Positions 26,362-36,481 of a stretch of DNA of 64,000 nt are shown here, piece by piece (the stretch's first letter is position 1; each line of letters opens with the position of its first letter). Location of the stretch: positions 62,001 to 126,000 of the forward strand of contig NZ_JAFFIX010000016.1 of NCBI RefSeq assembly GCF_016916835.1. Direction: 5' to 3'. Origin of the DNA: Actinacidiphila bryophytorum. Its GTDB lineage: Bacteria > Actinomycetota > Actinomycetes > Streptomycetales > Streptomycetaceae. Both the position numbers and the translations under genes were made by a program. Below the pieces are notes generated by a model that saw only the letters and a list, made by a program, of their open reading frames with translations, was not told the origin of the DNA and made no database searches.

Positions 26362-27525
26362 TCACGCCTCCGTGGGATGCAGTCCTGCGGCTCCGGGCCG
26401 CTGCGGGTCTGTGCTGGTGGGGTGTCCGGTACGGGCCGACGCGGACGCGGGTAAGGGGGGTGCCGACGGTTCGGGGGCGGGGGTGCCGTCGCCGCGGGCG
26501 GCGGCGGCACGGGTGAAGACCCGCAGCAGTTCGTGCACCCGGTACAGACCGTGCGGCCCTTCTTCGAGCAGGCCCGCACCGACCAGTGCGTCCAGGACGC
26601 GCCCGCCGTCGACGGGCTCGCCGGCCGGCGGGTCGGCGCCCTGCGGACCGCCCGCACCAGGGGCAGGTACGGAAGGCCGGCGGGGCGCCGCGGGCTCCTG
26701 GCCGCCGGCCGACCGGCCGCGCAGGATGGCGAGTTCGAGCCGCTGCAGGGCGGACCCGGGGTCGACGCCGAGTGCCTGGGCGAGATAGGACTTGAGCCGC
26801 CGGTATTCGGCAAGTGCCTCGGCCCGGCGCCCTGCCCGGTCCAGCGCCTCCATCAACTGCTCGGTGAACCGTTCGTGCAGCGGGTAGGCACGGGCGGTGG
26901 ACCAGATGTCGGCCAGCGCCTCGCGGTGCCTGCCGCACTCCAGTTCGAGGTCGAAGACCCGCTCGATGGCCCGCAGCCACTCCTCCTGGAGCTTGGGCAG
27001 CTCGTCGCGGTGCAGCAGGTCGGAGGGCACGTTGGCCAGCAGCGGCGGCCGCCACAGCGCGAGCGCCTCGCGCAGCAGCCGCAGCTCCGCCTCCGGCTCA
27101 CCCGTCGCGTATCCGGCGTCGAGCAGTTCGCGGAAGCGGACCAGGTCCAAGGTGTCGGCGTCCGCGGTCAGCCGGTATCCGCCTGGCACGGCCTCGATCA
27201 TATTGCCGGCGATGCCGTACTTGCCGAACAGCCGGCGCAGCCGCAGGACGCAGCTGTGCAGTGCGGACTTGCCCTGAGCGGGGGTTTCCTCACCCCAGAT
27301 GACACGCTGCAGGAAATCCACGGAAACGACCGAGTTGGCATTCAGCAGCAATGCCGCGAGCAACGCCGCGGGTCGCGAGGGCTGGAGAACCACCGATTCG
27401 CTGCCGTCGGTGACCGACAGCATTCCGAGTACCGTGAAGCGCGTGTGGTCCGCCGCATGAAGCTGCGGCCCGGTATTTGCGGACGATAAGCCAGAACTGT
27501 TTTCGAGCGCGTTGGACAAGACCAC
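26362..27525 (-). CDS. SARP-family pathway activator with a TTA codon
   Basis: A 387-residue AfsR/DnrI/RedD-type regulator: an OmpR-like winged helix (TRFTVLGMLSVTDG...LHSCVLRLRRLFG, residues ~30-120) followed by a bacterial transcriptional activation domain (EALALWRPPLLANVPSDLL...ALGVDPGSALQRLELAIL) and a Pro/Ala-rich tail. GTG 27525 (or TTG 27528) is the likely start. Codon 13 is TTA (27489-27487), the rare leucine codon read by bldA tRNA, and no other start exists between it and Met36, which lies inside the DNA-binding domain. It heads the RiPP operon and probably activates it, and perhaps the precursor, late in growth. Confidence 0.87.
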   Translation of the reverse strand: MVLSNALENSSGLSSANTGPQLHAADHTRFTVLGMLSVTDGSESVVLQPSRPAALLAALLLNANSVVSVDFLQRVIWGEETPAQGKSALHSCVLRLRRLFGKYGIAGNMIEAVPGGYRLTADADTLDLVRFRELLDAGYATGEPEAELRLLREALALWRPPLLANVPSDLLHRDELPKLQEEWLRAIERVFDLELECGRHREALADIWSTARAYPLHERFTEQLMEALDRAGRRAEALAEYRRLKSYLAQALGVDPGSALQRLELAILRGRSAGGQEPAAPRRPSVPAPGAGGPQGADPPAGEPVDGGRVLDALVGAGLLEEGPHGLYRVHELLRVFTRAAAARGDGTPAPEPSAPPLPASASARTGHPTSTDPQRPGAAGLHPTEA

Positions 27526-28049
27526 CAACCCACCATCCCCGTATGCCTGCGACGACCGCCGCCGGCGCCCCCGCTGGAGTACGCCGGGTTCCGGCCGAAA
27601 TCCCAGTCGGTCTGGCTGGTTGCGGTCAACGAGGACAGTACGGCAGGCCTCTTTACCTTGTCCAGAGAATCCGGCCCACGCCGGTAGGTTATTTCCTCCG
27701 GATGTCAAACGTCGCCGCAAAACCGAATTGATCCGCACAACCTGGACACTCCGGACCCGAGCGCACCAATGCGCGGAAACGCGCCAACGGACATATCCCG
27801 CAGAAATTACCGGCATGTAAAGCGGCGTTAACTCTACCCAATACCCCATGGCTTTACGCGAGCCATCCGCCCGTCGGCCGCGGTTTAGGCGGCGTGCACA
27901 TCGGAGCGAATAGGCGGCGATCAATCCGGGCAGCCGCGGCGGGCCGCTGAGCTGCGGCGGAAGCGCGCGGTCCACTCCCCGCGGCGACCCCGGCGGGCGC
28001 CCGGCCGCACCTGGCGGCACTTGACAGCCGCCGCGGAGCTGATTCACTC
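27526..28049. other. Divergent intergenic region between SARP and hyi
   Basis: About 520 bases, lower in GC than the genes around it, with no convincing coding frame. It should hold the SARP promoter; several TTGAC-type hexamers occur on the minus strand (for example one before GGAGGAAATAACC near 27700) but none has a clear -10 partner. The hyi operators begin at 28050. Confidence 0.55.
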
Positions 28050-28085
28050 TTCCACAAGACAGAAGATAGTTTCCACCATGCGGAA
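28050..28085 (+). promoter_or_regulatory. hyi promoter with paired TTCC-N7-GGAA operators
   Basis: TTCCACAAGACAGAA (28050-28064) and TTCCACCATGCGGAA (28071-28085) have centres 21 bp apart. The six bases between them read GATAGT, a likely -10 box, with TTCACT (28043-28048) as a possible -35. The layout matches the aceB and gcl promoters. Confidence 0.7.
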
Positions 28086-28096
28086 AGGGCGCCCCA

Positions 28097-28915
28097 GTGA
28101 GCTTCACCGCCGCGCGCTTCGATGTGAACCTCTCGATGCTCTTCACCGAACTCCCGCTGCTGGAGCGGCCGGCCGCCGCCGCGGCGGCCGGTTTCGACGC
28201 GGTCGAGCTGTGGTGGCCCTGGCCCGACGAGCCCGTCCCCGCAAAGACCTCGCTCGACGACCTGCGCACCGCGCTGGAGACGGCCGGCACCCGGCTGGTC
28301 GGCCTCAACTTCTACGCCGGGCAGCTCCCGGGACCCGACCGCGGCGCGCTGTCGCTGCCCGGCACCGAGTCCGAGCGCTTCCGCGCCAACATCGAGGTCG
28401 CGGCCGACTTCGCCGCCTCCGTGGGCTGCACCGCGCTCAACGCCCTCTACGGCAACCGGCTCGACGGCGTGGACCCCGCCGAGCAGGACGCGCTCGCGCT
28501 CGACAACCTGGTGCGCGCCGCGGCAGCAGCCGACCACGCAGGGGCGGTCCTGCTGGTCGAGGCGCTCAACGCGGCCGAGTCACCGCGGTATCCGCTCGTG
28601 GACGCCGACGCGGCCGTCGCACTGGTGCAGCGGGTCAACGAGGCGTCGGGACTCGGCAACACCCGCCTCCTGCTCGACCTCTACCACCTGGCCATGGGCG
28701 GGGCGGACCTCCCCGCGGTGATCGACAAGCACGCCGGCAGCGTCGGGCACGTGCAGATCGCCGACCTGCCAGGACGCGGGGCGCCCGGCACCGGGGCGCT
28801 GCCGCTGTCAGACCTGCTCGCCCGGCTCACCGGCGCGGGCTACGAGGGCTTCGTGGGCCTCGAACACAAGCCCTCCCCCGGCGGGAGCGCCGCGAGCTTC
28901 GGCTGGCGGGCATGA
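28097..28915 (+). CDS. hyi: Hydroxypyruvate isomerase
   Basis: A 272-residue TIM-barrel protein of the Hyi/xylose isomerase-like family that interconverts hydroxypyruvate and tartronate semialdehyde. Typical segments are FDVNLSMLFTELPLLERP, the metal glutamates in LLVEALN and the Asp/His pair of LLLDLYHLAM, then GHVQIADLPGRGAPGTG and GLEHKP. It starts at GTG 28097, only 12 bases after the second operator, with GAAAGGG as ribosome site. Its stop overlaps an ATG in frame with glxR, so the two are probably co-translated. Confidence 0.93.
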   Translation: MSFTAARFDVNLSMLFTELPLLERPAAAAAAGFDAVELWWPWPDEPVPAKTSLDDLRTALETAGTRLVGLNFYAGQLPGPDRGALSLPGTESERFRANIEVAADFAASVGCTALNALYGNRLDGVDPAEQDALALDNLVRAAAAADHAGAVLLVEALNAAESPRYPLVDADAAVALVQRVNEASGLGNTRLLLDLYHLAMGGADLPAVIDKHAGSVGHVQIADLPGRGAPGTGALPLSDLLARLTGAGYEGFVGLEHKPSPGGSAASFGWRA

Positions 28916-29007
28916 ACGCCGGCACCGACGTCGGTGCGAACCCCGGCATGAACATCGCCGCCGGCGCCGCCACGAGCCCCGCCCCGCGCAAGGACAAGGA
29001 GATGCAC

Positions 29008-29907
29008 ATGCAGACACAGCGGCGGAAAGTCGCCTGGATCGGGCTGGGGATCATGGGGTCTCCCATGGCCGAGAACCTCATCGCCGCAGGCCACGACGTC
29101 ACCGGCTACACGCTGGAACCGGAGAAACTCGCCCGGCTCGAAGCGCGCGGCGGCACCGCCGCCGGATCGGTCGCAGAAGCCGTCGCGGACGCCGACGTCA
29201 TCGTCACGATGGTGCCCGCCTCACCGCAGGTGGAGGCCGTCGCCTACGGCGAGGACGGCATCCTGGCGCACGCCAGGAAGGGCGCGCTGCTCATCGACAT
29301 GTCCTCGATCACCCCGCAGACCTCGATCGACCTGGCCAGGGCCGCGGCCGAGAAGGGCATCCGGGTCCTGGACGCGCCGGTCTCCGGCGGCGAGGCAGGA
29401 GCGGTCGAGGCGGTGCTGTCCATCATGGTCGGCGGCGACGCCGAGGACTTCGCGGACGCCCGCCCCGTCCTGGACGCGCTCGGCACCACCGTCGTGCTGT
29501 GCGGCCCGCACGGCGCCGGGCAGACGGTCAAAGCCGCCAACCAGCTGATCGTCGCGGTCAACATCCAGGCCTGCGCCGAGGCGGTGGTCTTCCTGGAGAA
29601 GTCCGGCGTGGACCTCTCCGCCGCCCTCGACGTCCTCGGCGGCGGGCTCGCCGGATCCACCGTGCTGGCCCGCAAGAAGGCCAACTTCCTGGGGCGCCGG
29701 TACGCCCCCGGCTTCCGGATCGACCTGCACCACAAGGACATGGGCATCGTCACCGACGCGGCCCGCACCGTCGGCGCCGCCCTGCCCGTCGGCTCGGTGG
29801 TGGCGGGACTGGTCGCCTCGCTGCGGGCGCAGGGCGACGGCGGGCTCGACCACTCGGCGCTGCTGCGCGGCGTCGAACGCCTCTCCGGCCGGCCCGTCCG
29901 CGGCTGA
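29008..29907 (+). CDS. glxR: 2-hydroxy-3-oxopropionate (tartronate semialdehyde) reductase
   Basis: An NAD(P)H-dependent beta-hydroxyacid dehydrogenase of 299 residues that reduces tartronate semialdehyde to glycerate. The Rossmann signature WIGLGIMGSPMAENL, the substrate motif LDAPVSGGEAGA and the catalytic Lys region GAGQTVKAANQLIVA are all present. ATG 29008 is chosen because AAGGAG ends six bases before it and the length fits the family; in-frame ATGs at 28912 (overlapping the hyi stop) and 28948 would add up to 32 unstructured residues. It takes the product of gcl into central metabolism. Confidence 0.93.
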   Translation: MQTQRRKVAWIGLGIMGSPMAENLIAAGHDVTGYTLEPEKLARLEARGGTAAGSVAEAVADADVIVTMVPASPQVEAVAYGEDGILAHARKGALLIDMSSITPQTSIDLARAAAEKGIRVLDAPVSGGEAGAVEAVLSIMVGGDAEDFADARPVLDALGTTVVLCGPHGAGQTVKAANQLIVAVNIQACAEAVVFLEKSGVDLSAALDVLGGGLAGSTVLARKKANFLGRRYAPGFRIDLHHKDMGIVTDAARTVGAALPVGSVVAGLVASLRAQGDGGLDHSALLRGVERLSGRPVRG

Positions 29908-29917
29908 TCCCCCGACA

Positions 29918-29968
29918 CCGCCCGGCGGTGCGTGACACTCCTGTCGCGCCGAACGCACCGCCGGGCGG
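29918..29968. terminator. Terminator after glxR
   Basis: Perfect 16-bp arms (CCGCCCGGCGGTGCGT at 29918-29933, complement at 29953-29968) with a 19-base loop, starting ten bases after the glxR stop. Confidence 0.8.
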
Positions 29969-30057
29969 GTACACGTGACGGACTGTCGGTCCCCGGTTAC
30001 AGCGGGCCGGAACATCCTGCACTATGGGGGCACGACACCGACCGGGAGTTGTGACCC

Positions 30058-30798
30058 ATGGCAGAGAGCGTGCTCGTACGCTGTCCGGCCTGCCGCCGCG
30101 ACCACACGTACACCGCACCCACCTACCCCTGCGCGTGCGGCGCGCCGCTCTGCCTGCCGGTGCTGCGTGGCGGGCTGCCGGTCGAGGTCAGGCACCGCTC
30201 GTGGGACGAGTCCTGGGTGCGCCTGCGCTGCCCCGACTGCGGGCGCACCGACCACTGGCCGCAGCCGGAGTTCGGCTGCACGTGCGGTGCGCTCATCCGG
30301 CTGCCGGTCGACGACGAGGCCGCGGGCGAGCCCGGGCTGATGCCCGTGCCGCACGCGGGCGCCGCCGCGCCCGAGCCCAGCGGGGACGTGCCCCCGCCGC
30401 CCACCGTCCGGCCGCCCTTCCGCCCGGTCACCATCCGCACCGGGCGGGACGCGCTGACCGCGGCCGCCCAGTACCTCAAGTGGCTCGGCTTCGCCGATGT
30501 GCGCCTGGCCGGCGACCGTACGGCCAACGGCATCGACCTGCGCGGCAAGGGCCTGGTCGCCCAGGTCGACCCGAGCACCCAGCCGACTCCCGTACGGGAC
30601 GTCGAGTGCCTGTGGCTCAACTGTGCCAACGAGGACGCCGTGGGGGCGTTCTTCTCCCTCGCGGGGTACGCACACGATGCGCGCTTGCGCGCGGACCAAC
30701 TCGGGGTGCCGCTCTTCGTGATGGACCTCACGGGTACGCCTCAGCCGGTCAACGACCCGGCCGACTCCCTCATCCAGTCCGGCCCGCACCTGCCGTAG
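30058..30798 (+). CDS. Zinc-ribbon protein with a degenerate Mrr-like nuclease domain
   Basis: A 246-residue protein. The first ~85 residues have four Cys pairs (CPACR, CACGAP, CPDCGR, CTCGAL) that should fold as two zinc ribbons. A Pro-rich linker follows, then residues ~135-225 (ALTAAAQYLKWLGFADVRLAG...GIDLRGKGLVAQVD) resemble the restriction-endonuclease-like Mrr_cat fold. The usual (D/E)xK is replaced by QVD, so cleavage activity is doubtful. I know of no assigned function; nucleic-acid binding is likely. It stands alone between two repeats of terminator type. Confidence 0.6.
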   Translation: MAESVLVRCPACRRDHTYTAPTYPCACGAPLCLPVLRGGLPVEVRHRSWDESWVRLRCPDCGRTDHWPQPEFGCTCGALIRLPVDDEAAGEPGLMPVPHAGAAAPEPSGDVPPPPTVRPPFRPVTIRTGRDALTAAAQYLKWLGFADVRLAGDRTANGIDLRGKGLVAQVDPSTQPTPVRDVECLWLNCANEDAVGAFFSLAGYAHDARLRADQLGVPLFVMDLTGTPQPVNDPADSLIQSGPHLP

Positions 30799-30832
30799 CC
30801 GTCGGCTCCGCGGCCCTGCCGCAGAGGGCGCC

Positions 30833-31130
30833 CCCCAGGGGCGCGGGGCTGCATCTGATCTGCGGCTGGCGACGCGCGGGCGCGACCAGCCCATCACGGC
30901 CGCCGTGTGGCGACGGACCGCCACACCCCAGGGGCGCGGGGAACTGCGCGCTCAGCCCCCACCGGCAGGTGGTCCGTCTCCGACAGGAATTGCCCCTCTG
31001 GGCCGGTGACGACCCGCGCCCCGGTGGGGGCTGGTCGCGCAGTTCCCCGCGCCCCTATGTGCTCGGCCCCGCCGCGGAGGCGCCCACGCGGCGCCGGCCG
31101 CCGATCAGATGCAGCCCCGCACCCCTGGGG
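30833..31130. repeat. Nested palindrome in the gene-free stretch before gcl
   Basis: The 490 bases between 30799 and 31289 carry no gene. An outer inverted repeat pairs 30833-30866 with 31097-31130 (34 bp, two mismatches; contains CTGCATCTGATC). An inner one pairs 30929-30965 with 31021-31057 (about 35 bp, two mismatches; contains GCGCGGGGAACTGCGCG) around a 55-base loop. The inner arm core is shared with the repeats at 37.5, 42.6 and 55.3 kb. Confidence 0.85.
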
Positions 31131-31234
31131 TTACCCCCTTTCTCACGGCGCTGCTCCGGGCGCGGAGCCCGGGAACGCGCGGCCTCGGCGCAGAGGGGGG
31201 CTCTTGACGGGGGCGAGCCGCAGGCTTACGTTGC

Positions 31235-31270
31235 TTCCGGATCGTAGAATATGACTTCCGCATTGTGGAA
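31235..31270 (+). promoter_or_regulatory. gcl promoter with paired TTCC-N7-GGAA operators
   Basis: TTCCGGATCGTAGAA (31235-31249) and TTCCGCATTGTGGAA (31256-31270) have centres 21 bp apart. A -10-like TAGAAT (31245-31250) sits between them. The second copy is the best match to a palindrome. The -35 is weak. Confidence 0.7.
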
Positions 31271-31289
31271 TACCCCCTCGGGAGAGAAA

Positions 31290-33054
<1,765 letters not shown>

Positions 33055-33071
<17 letters not shown>

Positions 33072-34719
33072 CCGCCTCGCCACCCGGGTCCCCGGGCGCC
33101 TCGCCCAGCCCCTGCGCGAAGTCCGCCCGCAGCTCGACCTTCCTGACCTTGCCGCTGACCGTCATCGGGAAGGCGTCGAGCACCCGCAGGTGGCGGGGGA
33201 CCTTGAAGCGGGCGAGCCGGCCCTCGCAGAAGGCGGTGATCTCCTCGATGCTCGGCGGGTCCGCCGGGTCGCGGGGGATGACGCAGGCCAGGATCTCCTC
33301 GCCGTAGGTGTCGTCGGGCACCCCGACCACCTGCACGTCGGAGATCTTGGGGTGGCCGTACAGGAACTCCTCGACCTCGCGCGGGTAGACGTTCTCGCCG
33401 CCCCTGATGATCATGTCCTTGATGCGGCCGACGATCGCCACGTAGCCGTCGTCGCGCATCACCGCGAGGTCGCCGGTGTGCATCCACCGCCCGGCGTCCA
33501 CCGCCTCCGCGGTGCGGTCCGGCTCGTCCCAGTAGCCCAGCATCACCGAGTAGCCGCGCGTGCACAGCTCACCGGCGGTGCCGCGCGGCAGCGTGACCCC
33601 GGAGGCCGGGTCCACCACCTTGACCTCGATGTGCGGCAGCGCGCGGCCGACGGTGGCGGTGCGGTGCTCCAGGGAGTCCTCGCGCCGGGTCTGGGTGGAC
33701 ACCGGGGAGGTCTCGGTCATCCCGTAGCAGATGGACACCTCGGCCATGTGCATCTCGGCCATGACCCGCTTCATCACCTCGACCGGGCAGGGCGACCCGG
33801 CCATGATGCCCGTGCGCAGCGAGGTGAGGTCGTAGTCGGCGAAGTCGGGCAGCGCCAGCTCCGCGATGAACATCGTGGGGACGCCGTAGAGCGAGGTGCA
33901 GTGCTCCTGCTCGACCGCGCGCAGGGTCGCGGCCGGGTCGAAGGACGGGGCGGGGATGACGATGCAGGCGGAGTGCGAGGTGGCGCCGAGGTTGCCCATC
34001 ACCATGCCGAAGCAGTGGTAGAAGGGCACCGGCAGGCAGATCCGGTCCTGCTCGCTGTAGCCGACCGTGCCGCCCACGAAGTAGCCGTTGTTGAGGATGT
34101 TGTGGTGCGAGAGGGTGGCGCCCTTGGGGAAGCCGGTGGTGCCCGAGGTGTACTGGATGTTGACCGGGTCGTCGCAGCTGAGCGTCGCCTCGACGGCGGC
34201 CAGGTAGTCCGCGTCGAGGTCCCCGCCCGCGGCCGTCATCGCCTCCCACGAGGGGTCGCCGATGTGCACGACCTCGCGCAGATCGGGGCAGTTGACCCGG
34301 ACCTCGGCGGACATCACCCGGTAGTCGCTGCCGCGGTGCTCGGTGGAGGCGACCAGCACCGAGACACCCGACTGCCGCAGGGCGTAGGCCAGTTCGTGCA
34401 GCCGGTAGGCGGGGTTGACGTTCACCATGATCGCGCCGAGCCGTGCGGTGGCGTACTGCACCAGCACCCACTCGGGGCAGTTGACCGCCCAGATGCCGAC
34501 CCGGTCGCCCTTGAGCACACCGCGTGCGGCAAGTCCGCGGGCCACCTCCTCGACCGCGCGCCCGAACTCGGCATACGTCCAGCGCCGCCCGCTGGGCACG
34601 TCGACCAGCGCCTCGCGGTCGGGGTGGGCCGCGATGGCCCGGTCGAGGTTGCGCCCGATGGTGTCGCCCAGCAAGGGGGTGCCCCCGATTCCGTGTGCGT
34701 AGGAGGGCTCGGCGGTCAC
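33055..34719 (-). CDS. AMP-binding acyl-CoA ligase (FadD-like)
   Basis: A 554-residue ATP-dependent acid:CoA ligase. The P-loop YTSGTTGFPKGATLSH, the adenylate motif YGMTETSPV, the hinge HTGDLAVMRDDGY and the catalytic Lys in PMTVSGKVRK are intact. GTG 34719 overlaps the upstream ligase stop by four bases, so the two are co-transcribed. The substrate cannot be read from the sequence; medium-chain or aromatic acids are possible. Its 3' end runs 17 bases into gcl on the other strand. Confidence 0.9.
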
Positions 34720-36392
34720 CGGTGGTCCTCCTCGTGGAATTCCGCACTTCCGTCGTGCATCGTCGCCTCGCGCAGCTCGATCCGGCGGATCTTGCCCGAC
34801 ACGGTCTTGGGCAGCGGCGCGAACTCCAGCCGCCTGATCCGCTTGTACGGCGCGAGCACGGAACGCGAGTGCGCGAAGATCGCCCTGGCCGTCTCGCCGT
34901 CCGGCTTCCAGCCCTCGGCGAGCACCACGTACGCCTTCGGGATCGCCAGCCGCAACTCGTCGGGCGCGGGCACCACGGCCGCCTCGGCGACCGCCTCGTG
35001 CTCCAGCAGCGCGCTCTCCAGCTCGAAGGGGCTGATCTTGTAGTCGCTGGACTTGAAGACGTCGTCGGCGCGGCCGACATAGGTGATGTAGCCGTCGGCG
35101 TCCCGGCTGCCGATGTCGCCGGTGCGGTAGTAGCCGCCGCCCATGGCCTCCTCGGTGCGCTCCGGGTCGCCCGCGTAGCCGGTCATCAGGCCGACCGGGC
35201 GGCTGCTCAGGTCGAGGCAGATCTCCCCCTCGTTGGCCGGCACCCCCGTCGCCGGGTCCAGCAGGGTCACCGTGTAGCCGGGCGTCGGGCGGCCCATCGA
35301 GCCGGCCTTGACCAGCTGCCCCGGGGTGTTGGCGACCTGCACCGCGGTCTCGGTCTGCCCGAAGCCGTCCCTGATCAGCACGCCCCACACCCGCCGCACG
35401 TGCTCGATCACCTCGGGGTTGAGCGGCTCGCCGGCCGCGACCGCCTCCCGCGGCGGAGCCGACAGGGCGCTCAGGTCGGCCTGGATCAGCATCCGCCACA
35501 CCGTCGGCGGCGCGCAGAAGCTCGTCACCCCGCAGCGGTCCATCTCGGCCATCAGCCGCGCCGCGTCGAACCGCGTGTAGTTGTGCACGAAGACCGTCGC
35601 CTCGGCATTCCACGGGGCGAAAAGACTCGACCAGGCGTGCTTGGCCCAACCGGGTGACGAGATGTTCAGATGGACGTCCCCGGGACGCAGCCCGATCCAG
35701 TACATCGTGGCCAGGTGCCCGATCGGATACGAGATGTGGGTGTGCTCCACCAGCTTGGGCTGCGCCGTGGTGCCGGACGTGAAGTAGAGCATCAGCGGGT
35801 CGGACCCGGCCGTCGGGCCGTCCGGGGCGAAGCCGGGCGGCGCCGCGTACGCGTCCTCGTAGGCCAGCCAGGGCACGGGGGCCTCGCCGCCGACCGCGAT
35901 CCGGGTGTACTCCCCCGGCACCTCGTCGAACTTCGCCGTCTCCGCCGCCCGCACGATCGCGTGCCGCACCTGCCCGCGGCCGATACGGTCCCGCAGGTCC
36001 GCGGGGCCGAGCAGCGGCGTCGCCGGGATCACCACCGCCCGCAGCTTCATCAGCGCAAGGGCGCACTCCCACTGCTCCACCTGGTTGCCCAGCATCAGCA
36101 GCACCCGGTCGCCGGCCCGCACCCCGCGCGCCCGCAGCCAGGACGCCACCCGGTCCGAGCGGTCCGACATCTCACGGAAGGAGATCAGCGACTCGGTGCC
36201 GTCCTCCTCGACGATCCACAGGGCCGGGCGGTCGTTGCCCGCGGCGATCACGTCGAACCAGTCCAGCGCCCAGTTGAACCGCTCGGGGGCGGGCCAGCGG
36301 AATCCGTCGCGGGCCGCCGTATAGTCCTCGCGGTGCCGCAGCAGGAAGTCCCGGGCGGCCCGGAATGCCCCGGTCGCGTCCGATGCCGCCAT
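34716..36392 (-). CDS. AMP-binding acyl-CoA synthetase (acetyl-CoA synthetase-like)
   Basis: A 558-residue ligase distinct from its neighbour. It has YFTSGTTAQPKLVEHTH, GFGQTETAVQV, YRTGDIGSRDADGYI and the Lys-containing PKTVSGKIRR. The N-terminal FNWALDWFDVIAAGNDRPALWIV resembles medium-chain acyl-CoA or AMP-dependent synthetases near acetyl-CoA synthetase. ATG 36392 is preceded by GAGGAGGA. It is the first gene of a two-ligase operon, divergent from the GAF-LuxR regulator at 36482, which may control it. Confidence 0.9.
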   Translation of the reverse strand: MAASDATGAFRAARDFLLRHREDYTAARDGFRWPAPERFNWALDWFDVIAAGNDRPALWIVEEDGTESLISFREMSDRSDRVASWLRARGVRAGDRVLLMLGNQVEQWECALALMKLRAVVIPATPLLGPADLRDRIGRGQVRHAIVRAAETAKFDEVPGEYTRIAVGGEAPVPWLAYEDAYAAPPGFAPDGPTAGSDPLMLYFTSGTTAQPKLVEHTHISYPIGHLATMYWIGLRPGDVHLNISSPGWAKHAWSSLFAPWNAEATVFVHNYTRFDAARLMAEMDRCGVTSFCAPPTVWRMLIQADLSALSAPPREAVAAGEPLNPEVIEHVRRVWGVLIRDGFGQTETAVQVANTPGQLVKAGSMGRPTPGYTVTLLDPATGVPANEGEICLDLSSRPVGLMTGYAGDPERTEEAMGGGYYRTGDIGSRDADGYITYVGRADDVFKSSDYKISPFELESALLEHEAVAEAAVVPAPDELRLAIPKAYVVLAEGWKPDGETARAIFAHSRSVLAPYKRIRRLEFAPLPKTVSGKIRRIELREATMHDGSAEFHEEDHR

Positions 36393-36481
36393 GTGTCCTC
36401 CTCGTGGATGTCCCCTCGGTAGCATCGTGCGGTAGTGACGTGGGTCTCACTACCCCCGGACGGGGGTGAGGAGGTGGTGCG

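Noticed and set aside
28021..28026. TTGACA as -35 box of hyi
   Set aside because: It is 38 bases before the likely -10 (28065), too far; the closer TTCACT fits better.
26362..28308. A longer SARP protein starting near 28308
   Set aside because: The extra 260 codons cross the lower-GC intergenic region and hyi promoter and have no similarity to SARP proteins, which begin near the TRFTVLG motif.
34735..34760. TTCCGCACTTCCGTC as a further TTCC-N7-GGAA operator
   Set aside because: The right half does not match, no second copy lies 21 bp away, and it is inside the ligase coding sequence.
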